Virus record (IMG/VR): IMGVR_UViG_3300017963_000018
Coordinates: 1-64,000 of that record
DNA: 64,000 bases
From: a virus
Reading direction: 5' to 3' (one strand)
The stretch's first letter is position 1. Each line of letters opens with the position of its first letter. The notes under the pieces are model-generated. The model worked only from the letters and a program-made list of their open reading frames with translations. It ran no database searches and was not told the origin of the DNA. Shown in pieces: positions 16,259 to 24,819 of this stretch. The position numbers and the translations under genes were made by a program.

Positions 16259-16267
16259 TATTACGAA

Positions 16268-17206
16268 ATGGCTCTAGTATCTACAATTTACCCGCCAGAG
16301 GTATGGGCGATTGAGTCGCTCATGGTTCTCCGGGATAATCTCGTTATGGCAGGGCTCGTGCACCGAGATTTCGAGAATGAGGTTGCCAAGGCTGGTGACA
16401 CAGTCAGAACACGTAAGCCCCAGAAGCTTACTGTTAATGATTTCAGTCAGCAGTCAGGGACAAGCGCAGATCTCGAATTGCTCGCTCCCGAGAACTTGAA
16501 TGCTAACGAAGTCACCGTTGTGCTGGACAAGCACAAATACACCAGCTTCATTGTGGAAGACCGCGATGCAGCTACGTCGATCAAAGATCTTGTCGCGGAA
16601 TTCATCTTCCCCGCAATCGTTCCCATCGCACAGCAAGTTGACGATGATATCATGACGGAATACACAACCGGTACGGATGTGCTTTCCTCGAGTATCACCG
16701 CAGTTGCTGCGGATACTGTTGGGGCAGGTGCGGCGCTGGACGAAAACGACATTATCGAAGGTCGTAGAACGCTCAATGCGAACCAATGTCCACAGGGTGG
16801 TCGAAACTTGGTACTGGGAACGAACCATGAGGCAGATATCCTCGGTCGTCCTTTGTTCCACCAGGCGAGTACTTCTGGAAGCACTGGCGCATTGAGAGAG
16901 GCCTTTATTGGCCGGGCGTTTGGTTTCAACACTTACATGAGTCAGAATGTTCCTGCAGCAAGCGACACAGACGGCACCGCGCAGTCTATTGCTTTCCACC
17001 GGAATGTAATGGCGCTTGTTACAAGACCATTGCTGCCAGTTCCACCAGGTTATGGCGCTGTGTCTTCAACCCAAACCATGGACGATGTCGGGATTCGGAT
17101 TACCAATAGCTATGAGCATCGTGCTAAGGGTATTGTGATCAGTCTTGACATCCTCTACGGGGTCAATCTGCTCGACGTGAACTTGGGAACTATCCTCAAT
17201 CCTTAG
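16268..17206 (+). CDS. Major capsid protein, P22 coat-like
   Basis: The 312-residue protein begins MALVSTIYPPEVWAIESL and continues with GDTVRTRKP, an EVTVVLDKHKYTSFIVEDRDA segment and a late HRAKGIVISLDILYGV. This run of features fits the P22 gp5-type branch of the HK97-fold coat family. It directly follows the scaffold and is followed by a purine-rich motif and a strong terminator. It is the main shell subunit; no separate protease is seen. Confidence 0.85.
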   Translation: MALVSTIYPPEVWAIESLMVLRDNLVMAGLVHRDFENEVAKAGDTVRTRKPQKLTVNDFSQQSGTSADLELLAPENLNANEVTVVLDKHKYTSFIVEDRDAATSIKDLVAEFIFPAIVPIAQQVDDDIMTEYTTGTDVLSSSITAVAADTVGAGAALDENDIIEGRRTLNANQCPQGGRNLVLGTNHEADILGRPLFHQASTSGSTGALREAFIGRAFGFNTYMSQNVPAASDTDGTAQSIAFHRNVMALVTRPLLPVPPGYGAVSSTQTMDDVGIRITNSYEHRAKGIVISLDILYGVNLLDVNLGTILNP

Positions 17207-17222
17207 AAAAGAAGTGAAGAGA
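17206..17222 (+). promoter_or_regulatory. GAAAAGAAGTGAAGAGA motif after the coat gene
   Basis: The full-length motif starts at the coat stop codon and lies just before the terminator at 17231. It shares 15 bases with the copy at 42045. As no ATG follows at ribosome-site distance, it is unlikely to be only a ribosome-binding site. Confidence 0.45.
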
Positions 17223-17230
17223 GGAAGTGG

Positions 17231-17265
17231 ACCGGCGTACTGGGATTCTGGTACGCCGGTTTTTT
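17231..17265 (+). terminator. Strong intrinsic terminator after the capsid gene
   Basis: ACCGGCGTAC (17231-17240), a 10-nt loop and GTACGCCGGT (17251-17260) form a perfect 10-bp stem running into six T. It should stop or sharply reduce transcription from the capsid genes into the glycan block, keeping block expression far below coat expression. Confidence 0.9.
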
Positions 17266-17280
17266 GATTTGGAGATAAAA

Positions 17281-17859
17281 ATGAAGAAACAAATCATAAT
17301 GGTGACAGGTCTTCCGCGAACGGGGTTGAATCTGGTGACGCGGATTGTCGAGCTTCTGGGTGTCCCAGGGCCGGAGGTCAGGGGGCGTCTAAAAAAGATA
17401 ACGCCATCAGGCTATTTTACCGATATTCCTTTCCGCTCCGGGAAGGTGGATCGGGAAGCACCGTGGGTTTTCAAGAATTCAGGGTTTGCCTCGGAAGAAG
17501 AGGCGCAGAAATTCCTTGATATGAGTAACCTTGTTGTGATTGAATGTCGACGTGATCAGCTTGCCATTCAGCGGAGTTTGCACAGAGCCTGGTGCATACA
17601 GAATGAGATGGACCCAAAAGAATGGACGTTTGATAAGGCGAGTAAGAGTGTCCGGCACTATGTGCGTAAGTGGTCACATAGGGGGCATTACTTCTTGTCT
17701 AGGTGGAATGGCCCGAGGTTTATAGTGAGCTTTGAAGGCCTTATCGCAAAGCCGAGGCGGTACGTGAGGCGGATTTCGAGCTTTCTTGGCGTGGAACCAT
17801 TGGATAAGGCGATAAAGCTTGTGAACCCGAAATGGGCGCATTTTAAGCCGAAGGTTTAG
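17281..17859 (+). CDS. Sulfotransferase-like protein (copy 1)
   Basis: GGAG precedes ATG 17281. The 192-residue protein opens IIMVTGLPRTGLNLV (about 5-19), a P-loop-like 5'-phosphosulfate loop, and has VIECRRDQLAIQRSLHRAW near residue 85, the place of the 3'-phosphate-binding region of sulfotransferases. The C-terminal VSFEGLIAKPRRYVRRISSFLGV matches the usual end of the fold. The donor would be PAPS. The acceptor is unknown but is likely a sugar, given the neighbours. Confidence 0.65.
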   Translation: MKKQIIMVTGLPRTGLNLVTRIVELLGVPGPEVRGRLKKITPSGYFTDIPFRSGKVDREAPWVFKNSGFASEEEAQKFLDMSNLVVIECRRDQLAIQRSLHRAWCIQNEMDPKEWTFDKASKSVRHYVRKWSHRGHYFLSRWNGPRFIVSFEGLIAKPRRYVRRISSFLGVEPLDKAIKLVNPKWAHFKPKV

Positions 17860-17874
17860 TATGTAGAGGATGAC

Positions 17875-18660
17875 ATGCATGCAACGATTTTGGCGGCGGG
17901 GTTTCAAACTAGATTAAACAAGTCACGACCAACACCCATGCTAGCGGCTGAGAAGCCGAAAGCATTGTTGCCATTAGGAGGCGGCGTTGCCTTAATTGAT
18001 TTCCTAGTGAATTGGTTGGCATTGGATGCAGTGGGCTGTATTCACGTGGTTCATAATGCGATTCACGCACACCAGTTCATGCAATGGCACAAATCGCTTC
18101 AGTGGCGCCCCACAAGGCGGCGTCGCGACCCTCCTTACATTCGGCTAAGGAATACTCGTGTAGAGCGCTTGATTGATCGTAGGGGGTCTGTAGGGGATCT
18201 GGCGTGGAATTTGGGGGAAGTCGGCTACACGAAGAAATACGGCCATATTATCGTTTTTGGTGATAATGTCTTTGTCGACCCTACTGTGGAGGAGTTGGTG
18301 GGAGATGGGGATGTTACGACAATCACCGCACGGCATAAGGGAACGCTTGCAAGACATAGTGGGTCATGTTTGGGCTGTATCGATGTTGTAAAGAACGAAT
18401 TGGGGGAAACGGGTACGGGGGATTACCGGGTTGCCGGCCCTATTTATCTGGCGCCGCAAGACACTCTGAAGGTGCGGGAATATGCAAGGCTGTGTCAGTT
18501 GGCGGAGGTGCCCTGTGACGACTTTGTTCCCTTCCTTGGCTGGTTGAAGAAGGAGTCACCGATACGGGTAAAGGTGGCGCCGGGGGCGTTTTTCGATATT
18601 GGAACGGAAACCGATTTGCGCTTGGCGTTGAAGATGTTTGCAAGGGGGCCTGTTAATTAA
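17875..18660 (+). CDS. Sugar-1-phosphate nucleotidyltransferase
   Basis: The protein has LAAGFQTRL at 6-14 and KPKALLPLGG at 27-36, the two halves of the nucleotide-binding signature of sugar nucleotidyltransferases (LAAGxGTRL...PK). FGDN at about 127 is the metal-binding site. The 261-residue length fits the GT-A core without a left-handed helix domain. It would make an NDP-sugar. With the GHMP kinase and HAD phosphatase nearby, a GDP-heptose-type route (HddC role) is possible, but the substrate cannot be read from sequence. Confidence 0.75.
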   Translation: MHATILAAGFQTRLNKSRPTPMLAAEKPKALLPLGGGVALIDFLVNWLALDAVGCIHVVHNAIHAHQFMQWHKSLQWRPTRRRRDPPYIRLRNTRVERLIDRRGSVGDLAWNLGEVGYTKKYGHIIVFGDNVFVDPTVEELVGDGDVTTITARHKGTLARHSGSCLGCIDVVKNELGETGTGDYRVAGPIYLAPQDTLKVREYARLCQLAEVPCDDFVPFLGWLKKESPIRVKVAPGAFFDIGTETDLRLALKMFARGPVN

Positions 18661-19316
18661 TGCGGTACCTTCAGGGAACGGTCACCCTTAGCCATCCAAG
18701 AAGTGGGCTGACATGGTTACGGTACACCTTTAGGAAATTGGGATACAAGCTTGAGGTCAATCATGCTGGGGTTGGGTTGGTAAGGACAAATGCAAGAACG
18801 CTGAGGATTGGAATTAAGCGTTGGGCCGGTCGGCGTGTTTTGTTTCTTGCTCGTGACCCCAGGGATATGCTTTTGTCTAATTGGCACGCTATTGGGGATG
18901 CAGTTGACTGTGAAACGTTGGAAGATTTCTTGTTTAGCGAGCGATGGGGCGTAAAGCCCTTTCTTAAGTGGGTGAACTTCTGGTGGAAAAATCGGGCATG
19001 GTTGGACGACCTACGGATTTTCCATTACGAGGATATGAAAGACGATTATAATAAGGTATTCCATGAGATTTTGGATTACGTGGAGGTATCGGTTGACGAC
19101 CGAAAGATTGCGGCGGCAATTGAGGCGGCGTCATTTGATAGAATGAAACAAGCAGAAAGGCTTGGCCCATTGTTTCAAGATCTGGGCGGTGGTGTTGTAG
19201 CGGTTAGGCGTGGGGAGGTCGGCGCCTATCGGGACGAAATGAAGAAGGGGACGATAGATAGGCTTAATGCGGCGCTGAAAGATCTGCCGCCTATGTTAGA
19301 AAGGTATCAATCATAG
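18660..19316 (+). CDS. Sulfotransferase (copy 2)
   Basis: ATG 18660 overlaps the previous stop. SHPRSGLTWLR (11-21) is the 5'-PSB loop and LARDPRDMLLSNWH (about 63-76) the 3'-PB motif of PAPS-dependent sulfotransferases. FHYEDMKDDY (about 121) and RRGEVGAYRDEM near the end are further family marks (the latter matches the conserved R.G..G.W-type C-terminal site). All key elements are present, so the enzyme is probably active. It would sulfate a glycan or other small acceptor. Confidence 0.85.
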   Translation: MRYLQGTVTLSHPRSGLTWLRYTFRKLGYKLEVNHAGVGLVRTNARTLRIGIKRWAGRRVLFLARDPRDMLLSNWHAIGDAVDCETLEDFLFSERWGVKPFLKWVNFWWKNRAWLDDLRIFHYEDMKDDYNKVFHEILDYVEVSVDDRKIAAAIEAASFDRMKQAERLGPLFQDLGGGVVAVRRGEVGAYRDEMKKGTIDRLNAALKDLPPMLERYQS

Positions 19317-19967
19317 ATGTGTGCAAAACAAAAGCCATATGGCGCAGTGACCCATGACGACTGGCGGCTGTTACATATGTCGTTAGACGAGGCAATAAAG
19401 GCGCATAGTATAAATGGCGGGTCATTTGTTGAAATCGGGACACTGAGTGCGAAGACAACAAAAGCGGTGGCGGAGGTACTCCATGACAACCGGGTTTTGA
19501 GTACATTGATAACAATCGACAAATCCCCGGCTGCACGGTCGGCTTTTGACGGACAGTTTAAAGATTGGTGGGGAACGGTTTCCGTTCAGTTTGTGCAAGG
19601 GCTGTCGAAAGACGTTTTAGGCGATTGGGACGACTTGAAGGTTGTTTGGGCATTTGTTGACGGTTGCCATTGTGAGGAGTGCGTTGCGGCGGATATTGCT
19701 AATTTGATTCCGAAGATGGTGCCTGGTGGAGTGATTGTTTTTCATGACGCCGGCATTCAGGCAGCGTTGGGAATGACGGTGCACAAGAAGTACCACGGCG
19801 ACGGAAAGAAGAGACTGTATGGTGTAACAACGGCCATTGGGAAGAGTGAAGGATTGAAAGACTTCGAGCTATTGTATTCGTGCCAGGCAAAGCTAAGGCC
19901 GCCGAATGAGCCCACCCCCATATTCGGCGGGGTCCAGGTATGGCGAAAACCGTGGGCGGTAAATTAA
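19317..19967 (+). CDS. SAM-dependent methyltransferase, Methyltransf_24-like (copy 2)
   Basis: The start follows the sulfotransferase stop directly. Motifs: FVEIGTLSAKTT (about 37), AFVDGCHCEECV (about 112) and GGVIVFHDAG (about 140). The DGCHC variant is shared with the copies at 21678 and 23103, which form a subgroup. It is probably a sugar O-methyltransferase; its stop overlaps the next start. Confidence 0.75.
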   Translation: MCAKQKPYGAVTHDDWRLLHMSLDEAIKAHSINGGSFVEIGTLSAKTTKAVAEVLHDNRVLSTLITIDKSPAARSAFDGQFKDWWGTVSVQFVQGLSKDVLGDWDDLKVVWAFVDGCHCEECVAADIANLIPKMVPGGVIVFHDAGIQAALGMTVHKKYHGDGKKRLYGVTTAIGKSEGLKDFELLYSCQAKLRPPNEPTPIFGGVQVWRKPWAVN

Positions 19968-20533
19968 TGATAATAGAAGATAGGCAACAGGCCCCTTTAT
20001 GGAAGCGTGCAAAAGTGCCGGAAAGAGACTACGCCGCAATTAACAACTATCGTCCGGAAATGTGGAAGCTAATAAAGGGACACCGCACTTCGTTCGAACA
20101 GATAGTTGTTGAAGTGGGGTCACGGCGGGGGGCATTTGCTTCTGGCTATTTGAAGCACTTCGACGACGATTTCCTTTTTTGTGTTGACACATGGGCTGGG
20201 CGCCGGGGGCAAGGCGATTATCTGGCATGGTTACGCCGTGTCGAGCCATGGCTATATGACAGGTGTTACCCATTGCATGGGGAATCACTATTTCACGCTA
20301 AGGTATTTCCCTGTATGGCAAATGTCATTTTCATAGATGCCCTCCATGATTACGATAATGTTAAGAAAGATATATTGGCGTGGTATCCCTTACTGGTTAA
20401 GGGTGGGCTATTTCTAATGCATGATTATCAGCAGCAGGGCGTGAAGGCGGCTGTAGATGAGATATTCCCCACCGTAACAACGGCATATTTGGGGATGCAG
20501 AAGGCTATTACCGCATGGGTTATCAAAGAATGA
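19967..20533 (+). CDS. SAM-dependent methyltransferase, Methyltransf_24-like (copy 3)
   Basis: ATG 19967 overlaps the previous stop. VVEVGSRRGAFAS (about 47), VIFIDALHDYDNV (about 123) and GGLFLMHDY (about 145) mark the fold. The pattern GY..HF.DDFLFCVDTW and the ending KAITAWVIKE resemble copy 1 at 11737 (ending LLTAWLIKP), so these two form another subgroup. Confidence 0.75.
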   Translation: MIIEDRQQAPLWKRAKVPERDYAAINNYRPEMWKLIKGHRTSFEQIVVEVGSRRGAFASGYLKHFDDDFLFCVDTWAGRRGQGDYLAWLRRVEPWLYDRCYPLHGESLFHAKVFPCMANVIFIDALHDYDNVKKDILAWYPLLVKGGLFLMHDYQQQGVKAAVDEIFPTVTTAYLGMQKAITAWVIKE

Positions 20534-20540
20534 GGGATCG

Positions 20541-20924
20541 ATGGCGAAAGTAATCTGTTTCGATATAGACGGCGTATTGACGGTAGAAGCAAATGCAAAG
20601 CACGACGATCTTGCGGGGTCATACATTTACCGCAGGCCTAACGACAGGGCACTGGAGGTAATAATGAAGGCCTATGACGCGGGCTGGTATGTGTTGCTGT
20701 TCACGGGGCGCCGGGAGGCACAGCGTCGGATTACGGAAGACTGGCTCCATGCACACAAGTTTCATTACCATGCATTAGTGATGGGCAAACCCTATTTCAC
20801 ATATGTGATTGACGATCGGATATTAGGTGCCACAGTAGATGACCAATTAGACGCGTTCGAGAAGATTATTGATACGAGCGCCAATGCATTGAAGGAGTTG
20901 TTTAATGGCGAACATCCACAATAG
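20541..20924 (+). CDS. HAD-family phosphatase, capsule-biosynthesis type
   Basis: The 127-residue protein has DIDGVL (8-13; nucleophile Asp8 and acid/base Asp10), FTGRREAQRRITEDWL (about 53-68) and GKPYFTYVIDDR (about 79-91), giving the four HAD motifs in order. This compact type with a TxR/IDDR layout is common in capsule clusters. It would remove phosphate from a sugar phosphate such as a nonulosonate-9-P or a heptose bisphosphate; which one is open. Confidence 0.75.
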   Translation: MAKVICFDIDGVLTVEANAKHDDLAGSYIYRRPNDRALEVIMKAYDAGWYVLLFTGRREAQRRITEDWLHAHKFHYHALVMGKPYFTYVIDDRILGATVDDQLDAFEKIIDTSANALKELFNGEHPQ

Positions 20925-21681
20925 AAACTGCATAAAGGAGCATTGGGGGACACACAAGGGCGAAGATGCCTTTGTTATAGGAACAGGTACTTCTTTGACC
21001 GGTTTTAATTTCGCACGTCTTCGGGGCCGGCTAACCATAGGCCTGAATGACGCATTGAAGGTACCCGGGTTGGATTTGGCGTTTTCCATATTCTGTGATG
21101 TGGGAGTGTGGAAGCGATACAAAGATATGACGCTTCACCCAAGAACGCAATTGGTTTGCCAGAAGCGTGCCCGTGATCAATACCTTAGACACGAAGGTTG
21201 TAAATTCATTGAGCAGCTATGGCACTTCAACCACGTATCACAGGCCCGGCAAATGCAAGAAGACAACGCTGACCTTTACGTTTCTCGTACCGTTGCGACG
21301 GCGGGAATTAGTATGGCGTGGAAGCTTGGCGCCCGGCGGATATTCTTGTTAGGGGTTGACGGGCACAAGCTGTCACGGCGAAGTAAGAAAACCGGCAAAA
21401 TGGAAGACGTGTATTATCATGATGGATCTTCGAAGGGGAAGGAGCGCCGGAAGTTCAAAGAGGTGAAGCTCGATAGCGATACCGTGAAGGTAATCCAAGA
21501 CCGTCATGAATGGTGGGTAAAAAACATGAAGGAGCTTCGGGACTACTTCGACAAGCGGAAACTGTATCCCGGGCCATGGCCGGGGCCTGGCATATATACG
21601 CTAAACAAGATTTCTACGATAGAGCCTTGGCAAAAGCTAAAGGTGAAGACTGTGTTAGGAAAAGGGTGCTTCAAAGAATGA
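20905..21681 (+). CDS. DUF115/GT42-like putative glycan transferase (copy 1 of 5)
   Basis: It overlaps the HAD gene by 20 nt. The protein has VIGTGTSLTGFNFARLRG (about 24), TIGLND (about 45), then SRTVATAGISMAWKLGARR-type helix and FLLGVDGHK (about 150). The order 'GxGxSL - IxxN - (S/A)GxxxAxxLG - (L/I)xGVD' is shared by DUF115/MptE-like proteins (some, as in Maf, tied to nonulosonate transfer to flagellin) and by GT42 sialyltransferases. The neuA and neuB genes nearby make a nonulosonate transferase role attractive but unproven. Confidence 0.55.
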   Translation: MANIHNRNCIKEHWGTHKGEDAFVIGTGTSLTGFNFARLRGRLTIGLNDALKVPGLDLAFSIFCDVGVWKRYKDMTLHPRTQLVCQKRARDQYLRHEGCKFIEQLWHFNHVSQARQMQEDNADLYVSRTVATAGISMAWKLGARRIFLLGVDGHKLSRRSKKTGKMEDVYYHDGSSKGKERRKFKEVKLDSDTVKVIQDRHEWWVKNMKELRDYFDKRKLYPGPWPGPGIYTLNKISTIEPWQKLKVKTVLGKGCFKE

Positions 21682-22328
21682 GATACAAAGTAGAGAAGAC
21701 ATTGCCGAAGGAAATCACAGAAGGCCTCAAGAAGCCAATGATGCACGTCAGCGAATTCCCGTGGTTCGTGAAGTCCATAGAATTGGCCGCACAGGAGGGC
21801 CCTAAAGGGATCTTCGTTGAAATCGGCGTTCGTAAGGGTAAGTCCTTCGCTTGTCTTTTGCAGGCCTTAAACCGTACAGGAGCCCCCCAGAGACAGATAC
21901 ACTCGATAGAGCCTGTTGCGGGATCCAGGAACTATTGGGACTTGTATCGAAAGAAGTTCGGAGAAGATATCCCATGTGAGTACTACCGTGGGTTTAGCCA
22001 AGACCCAGATATTGTCAACAAGATTACCGCACCTATTGCGTGGTTATACATTGACGGCTGCCATTGTTTTGAGTGTGTCTGGGAAGACATTGACACTTGG
22101 GGGCCAAAGGTAACCCCCGGTGGGATTATGGTGTTTCACGATACGCGGATATCGAAGAACTACAATAAGACCGATTACTGTATCCGGCTGGGGGCCAGGC
22201 GGCGCTGGGGCGTGAAGCCGGCGATTATGTCGGCGCGTGGAATGAAGAACTTCGAAGTTTTATTCAGGGCTGAAAGCGGCGGAAGCGCGCCGGGGCTTGT
22301 CGCATATGTGAAGAAAGGTAGGAGATAA
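21678..22328 (+). CDS. SAM-dependent methyltransferase, Methyltransf_24-like (copy 4)
   Basis: ATG 21678 overlaps the previous stop (ATGA); longer versions would run into the previous gene. FVEIGVRKGKSFA (about 47), YIDGCHCFECV (about 125) and GGIMVFHDTR (about 147) give the motif set. DGCHCFECV closely matches copy 5 at 23103 (DGCHCFDCV), so the two probably arose by duplication. Its stop is coupled to the next gene. Confidence 0.75.
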   Translation: MRYKVEKTLPKEITEGLKKPMMHVSEFPWFVKSIELAAQEGPKGIFVEIGVRKGKSFACLLQALNRTGAPQRQIHSIEPVAGSRNYWDLYRKKFGEDIPCEYYRGFSQDPDIVNKITAPIAWLYIDGCHCFECVWEDIDTWGPKVTPGGIMVFHDTRISKNYNKTDYCIRLGARRRWGVKPAIMSARGMKNFEVLFRAESGGSAPGLVAYVKKGRR

Positions 22329-23350
22329 TGGCTGATTTGCGATACGCTGGGACCAAGCTAACAGGGCTATCGGGGCTAAAAAAGAAGCTAAAAGGTATGC
22401 CTGTTAAGACGGCGATCATTACATGTTCGGGAACAAGCTTCAAAGGCTATGACGATAGCTGGGCGCCGAAGTCTTGGCCACGATTTGCGGTCAATGAAAC
22501 AATCAAAGAAATGCAGGGTGCCGATTACTGGGTTCTGGCAGATAGCGAAATAGCGCACCAATATTCAAAGCACTGCCCAGAAGAAACGACAGTTTTGGCA
22601 ATGCGGCAGGCAACTACATTGGTTGGGCACAGGAAGAGGTATCTGCAGAATCATGTGGTCTACAGTGTCGATTCCATGAATAATGTGAAACAGCGCTGGG
22701 ATAACGGGTATCAGTTCTTTAGTCGTGGAACGGTGATGATCGGGGCCATTGAAATGGCACGGTGGCTGGGGTTTACGCGGTTCTTTGTTTTTGGCCTGGA
22801 TTGCTTTAGGACGAAGGCCGGTTATTACTATGACGGTCGTAAGCCACAGCATGCATCGGAATGGAAGACTATAGAGATTGAGCGTGTTAGGGGACAGCAT
22901 AAGAACGGCGACATATGGGTTACTTCGCGACTAAAGCGAATGATCCAGAAGTTAGACGAGGTCAAAGGGGCCGGTTTGTGGAACGACATAGAGGTGTATT
23001 GTGTGAATTCCCCCGATTCACAACAAACGGTTGTTCCCAAGATGACGGTGGAAGAATTCAAAGCGAAGGTAGAAGTGTTTAGAAAAGAAGAGGAGAGGGC
23101 ACGTGAAAGCAGCAACAGAGGAAGATCTGCAAACGTTGACGATAGAGGACAGCGAGGGCTTGACGATAGCGGGGGGCGAGAAGTGCACCTACCTAAGAAG
23201 CCTCGAAGAGGCCGCCCTCCTGGTTCAGGTAAGAAACGCAACCGACCTATGCAAAGTAACGCCACCCCAGATCCCGATGCGGCCAGTGTTCGTGGAGATC
23301 GGGACGCACCAGGGAAGGGGGGCGGCGGCGATAATCAAGTGCCTGAATAA
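22328..23350 (+). CDS. DUF115/GT42-like putative transferase with basic, disordered tail (copy 2 of 5)
   Basis: Core motifs are ITCSGTSFKGYDD (about 31), RFAVNETI (about 54) and a FFSRGTVMIGAIEMARWLGF...VFGLD segment (about 136-160). From about residue 250 the sequence becomes low-complexity, charged and Gly-rich with RRGRPPGSGKK, an AT-hook-like patch. That tail is encoded by DNA (23103-23350) that also encodes, in another frame, the start of the next methyltransferase. The tail may therefore be a by-product of the overlap rather than a real domain. Confidence 0.5.
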   Translation: MADLRYAGTKLTGLSGLKKKLKGMPVKTAIITCSGTSFKGYDDSWAPKSWPRFAVNETIKEMQGADYWVLADSEIAHQYSKHCPEETTVLAMRQATTLVGHRKRYLQNHVVYSVDSMNNVKQRWDNGYQFFSRGTVMIGAIEMARWLGFTRFFVFGLDCFRTKAGYYYDGRKPQHASEWKTIEIERVRGQHKNGDIWVTSRLKRMIQKLDEVKGAGLWNDIEVYCVNSPDSQQTVVPKMTVEEFKAKVEVFRKEEERARESSNRGRSANVDDRGQRGLDDSGGREVHLPKKPRRGRPPGSGKKRNRPMQSNATPDPDAASVRGDRDAPGKGGGGDNQVPE

Positions 23351-23849
23351 GCTTGGGTGCCATTCTCGTTTTTTGACATTCGATATTGATTATGAGAACT
23401 TTCCCTTGATTCAGAGAAGGCGGTTTTACCCAAGGACAATGTGGGCGGAAAACGGGGAGCCCGTTGCGAACATTGGTCCTTGCAAAGGCGAATTCCACGA
23501 AATGCGTGGTGATGAGGGCACGACAGTATTAAACCCTGAGCGCGATTTTGTTGCGTGGGTTTGGGTAGATGGCTGCCATTGTTTCGACTGTGTGAAAAAG
23601 GAAATTGACGCATGGGCACCATTGATAGTCCCCGGCGGTTTTTTGCTCTTCCACGACTGTAGCCCTGTGTATGATCCAACAAAGCCGGATCAAGAATATC
23701 ACGGGAAAGAGGCCGTGCCATTTGGAGTGATTGAGGCGATAGAGAAATCGCCAATTGTTGCAGAAGAATTTGAATTATGGGTGAAGACATCACCGGAAGA
23801 CCGGCGCAAGGGCTGGTTCGGGGGAACATATGGCTATAGGAAGAAGTAA
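23103..23849 (+). CDS. SAM-dependent methyltransferase, Methyltransf_24-like (copy 5)
   Basis: GTG 23103 follows AGGAGAGGG, a strong ribosome site. The fold begins near residue 60 (FVEIGTHQGRGAA), then WVDGCHCFDCV (about 153) and GGFLLFHDCS (about 176). The first 248 nt overlap the preceding gene out of frame, including the SAM-loop codons, so the overlap is true dual coding. A closely related copy lies at 21678. Confidence 0.7.
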   Translation: MKAATEEDLQTLTIEDSEGLTIAGGEKCTYLRSLEEAALLVQVRNATDLCKVTPPQIPMRPVFVEIGTHQGRGAAAIIKCLNKLGCHSRFLTFDIDYENFPLIQRRRFYPRTMWAENGEPVANIGPCKGEFHEMRGDEGTTVLNPERDFVAWVWVDGCHCFDCVKKEIDAWAPLIVPGGFLLFHDCSPVYDPTKPDQEYHGKEAVPFGVIEAIEKSPIVAEEFELWVKTSPEDRRKGWFGGTYGYRKK

Positions 23850-24819
23850 GAGAATAGCGCACACAAAGGCACCATTGCGAATATCGTTCGTCGGTGGTGG
23901 ATCTGATTTGTGCAAGATAGAAGTGGGGCATACCGTATCTGCGGCGATAGATAAATACGTACATGTATTCATGAACCGCCGTCAGGATAATCAAGTGATT
24001 GTCAACTGGCGTCATCGGGAGGAGGTAAGCCATACGCGGGATTTGCAACATGAGCTAATCCGTGAGTGCCTTCTCAAGGAGGGAATTTGCAGCGGGATAG
24101 AAATCACGACATTTGCCGATGTCCCGGGGGTAGGTTCTGGGCTTGCAAGTTCTTCTGCTACAACCGCCGCGACGCTTGGGGCGATCTATGCCCTAAAGGG
24201 CTATGACTTAACTGAATGGGAAACCCGGGAATTTTTAGCACAACAGGTTTGTGACGTGGAGCTGAATCGGTTGGGCCGGAGTGGTGGCCAGCAGGATCAA
24301 TATACAGTTGCCCTTGGGGGGTTTCTGTATCTAATGCACAAAGACAAACGCGTTATGCAAAAGACGGCGCTTCAGGTGGATGATTATGCCATGAAGCGGA
24401 TGTCTGAGCACTTCATGCTATTCAAGGCAAATAAGGGGAAGGGGCGTGATTCGGAGTCTATACTTCGCGACTTCTGCGAGCCTCCGGGCTTTGGGCGGTC
24501 TTGTGAAACCTTGTGTAATGAATTCCTTAGTTTAGTGGATAAGCGGGACTATCACCTTTTAGGTAACCTTGTATCCAGGCACCGAACGCTGAAAGAAAAG
24601 GCTTTTTCTAAGTATATGGAAGAGTCTGAGGTGGAGGCAATAAAAGACAAGGCAGGCTGGAATTGGAAGTTGTGTGGTGCCGGTAGTACGGGTCATGTGT
24701 TAGTGGCCACAACGCCGGAGACCTGTGAGCAAGATCGAATCAAGTTCGTGGAGGCATGGGGGCCTGAAGTGCCTTTCGATTTCATAAGGACAGGGACGGA
24801 GATAATAAGCTGTGAATAG
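23830..24819 (+). CDS. GHMP sugar kinase, HddA/COG2605-like
   Basis: The 329-residue protein has APLRISFVGGGSD (14-26) and GSGLASSSATT (about 101-111), the substrate loop and ATP loop of the heptose/fucose-type GHMP kinases. GGQQDQY (about 154) and a late GAGSTGHV (about 280) complete the family. HddA phosphorylates D-glycero-D-manno-heptose-7-phosphate at C1 in the GDP-heptose route. The nearby HAD phosphatase and nucleotidyltransferase could supply the next steps; no heptose isomerase is seen. L-fucose or another 1-kinase role remains possible. Confidence 0.75.
   Translation: MAIGRSKRIAHTKAPLRISFVGGGSDLCKIEVGHTVSAAIDKYVHVFMNRRQDNQVIVNWRHREEVSHTRDLQHELIRECLLKEGICSGIEITTFADVPGVGSGLASSSATTAATLGAIYALKGYDLTEWETREFLAQQVCDVELNRLGRSGGQQDQYTVALGGFLYLMHKDKRVMQKTALQVDDYAMKRMSEHFMLFKANKGKGRDSESILRDFCEPPGFGRSCETLCNEFLSLVDKRDYHLLGNLVSRHRTLKEKAFSKYMEESEVEAIKDKAGWNWKLCGAGSTGHVLVATTPETCEQDRIKFVEAWGPEVPFDFIRTGTEIISCE

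Noticed and set aside
23335-24051. - strand frame of 238 codons
   Set aside because: It spans the junction of two well-supported + strand genes and has neither a plausible start nor recognisable motifs.
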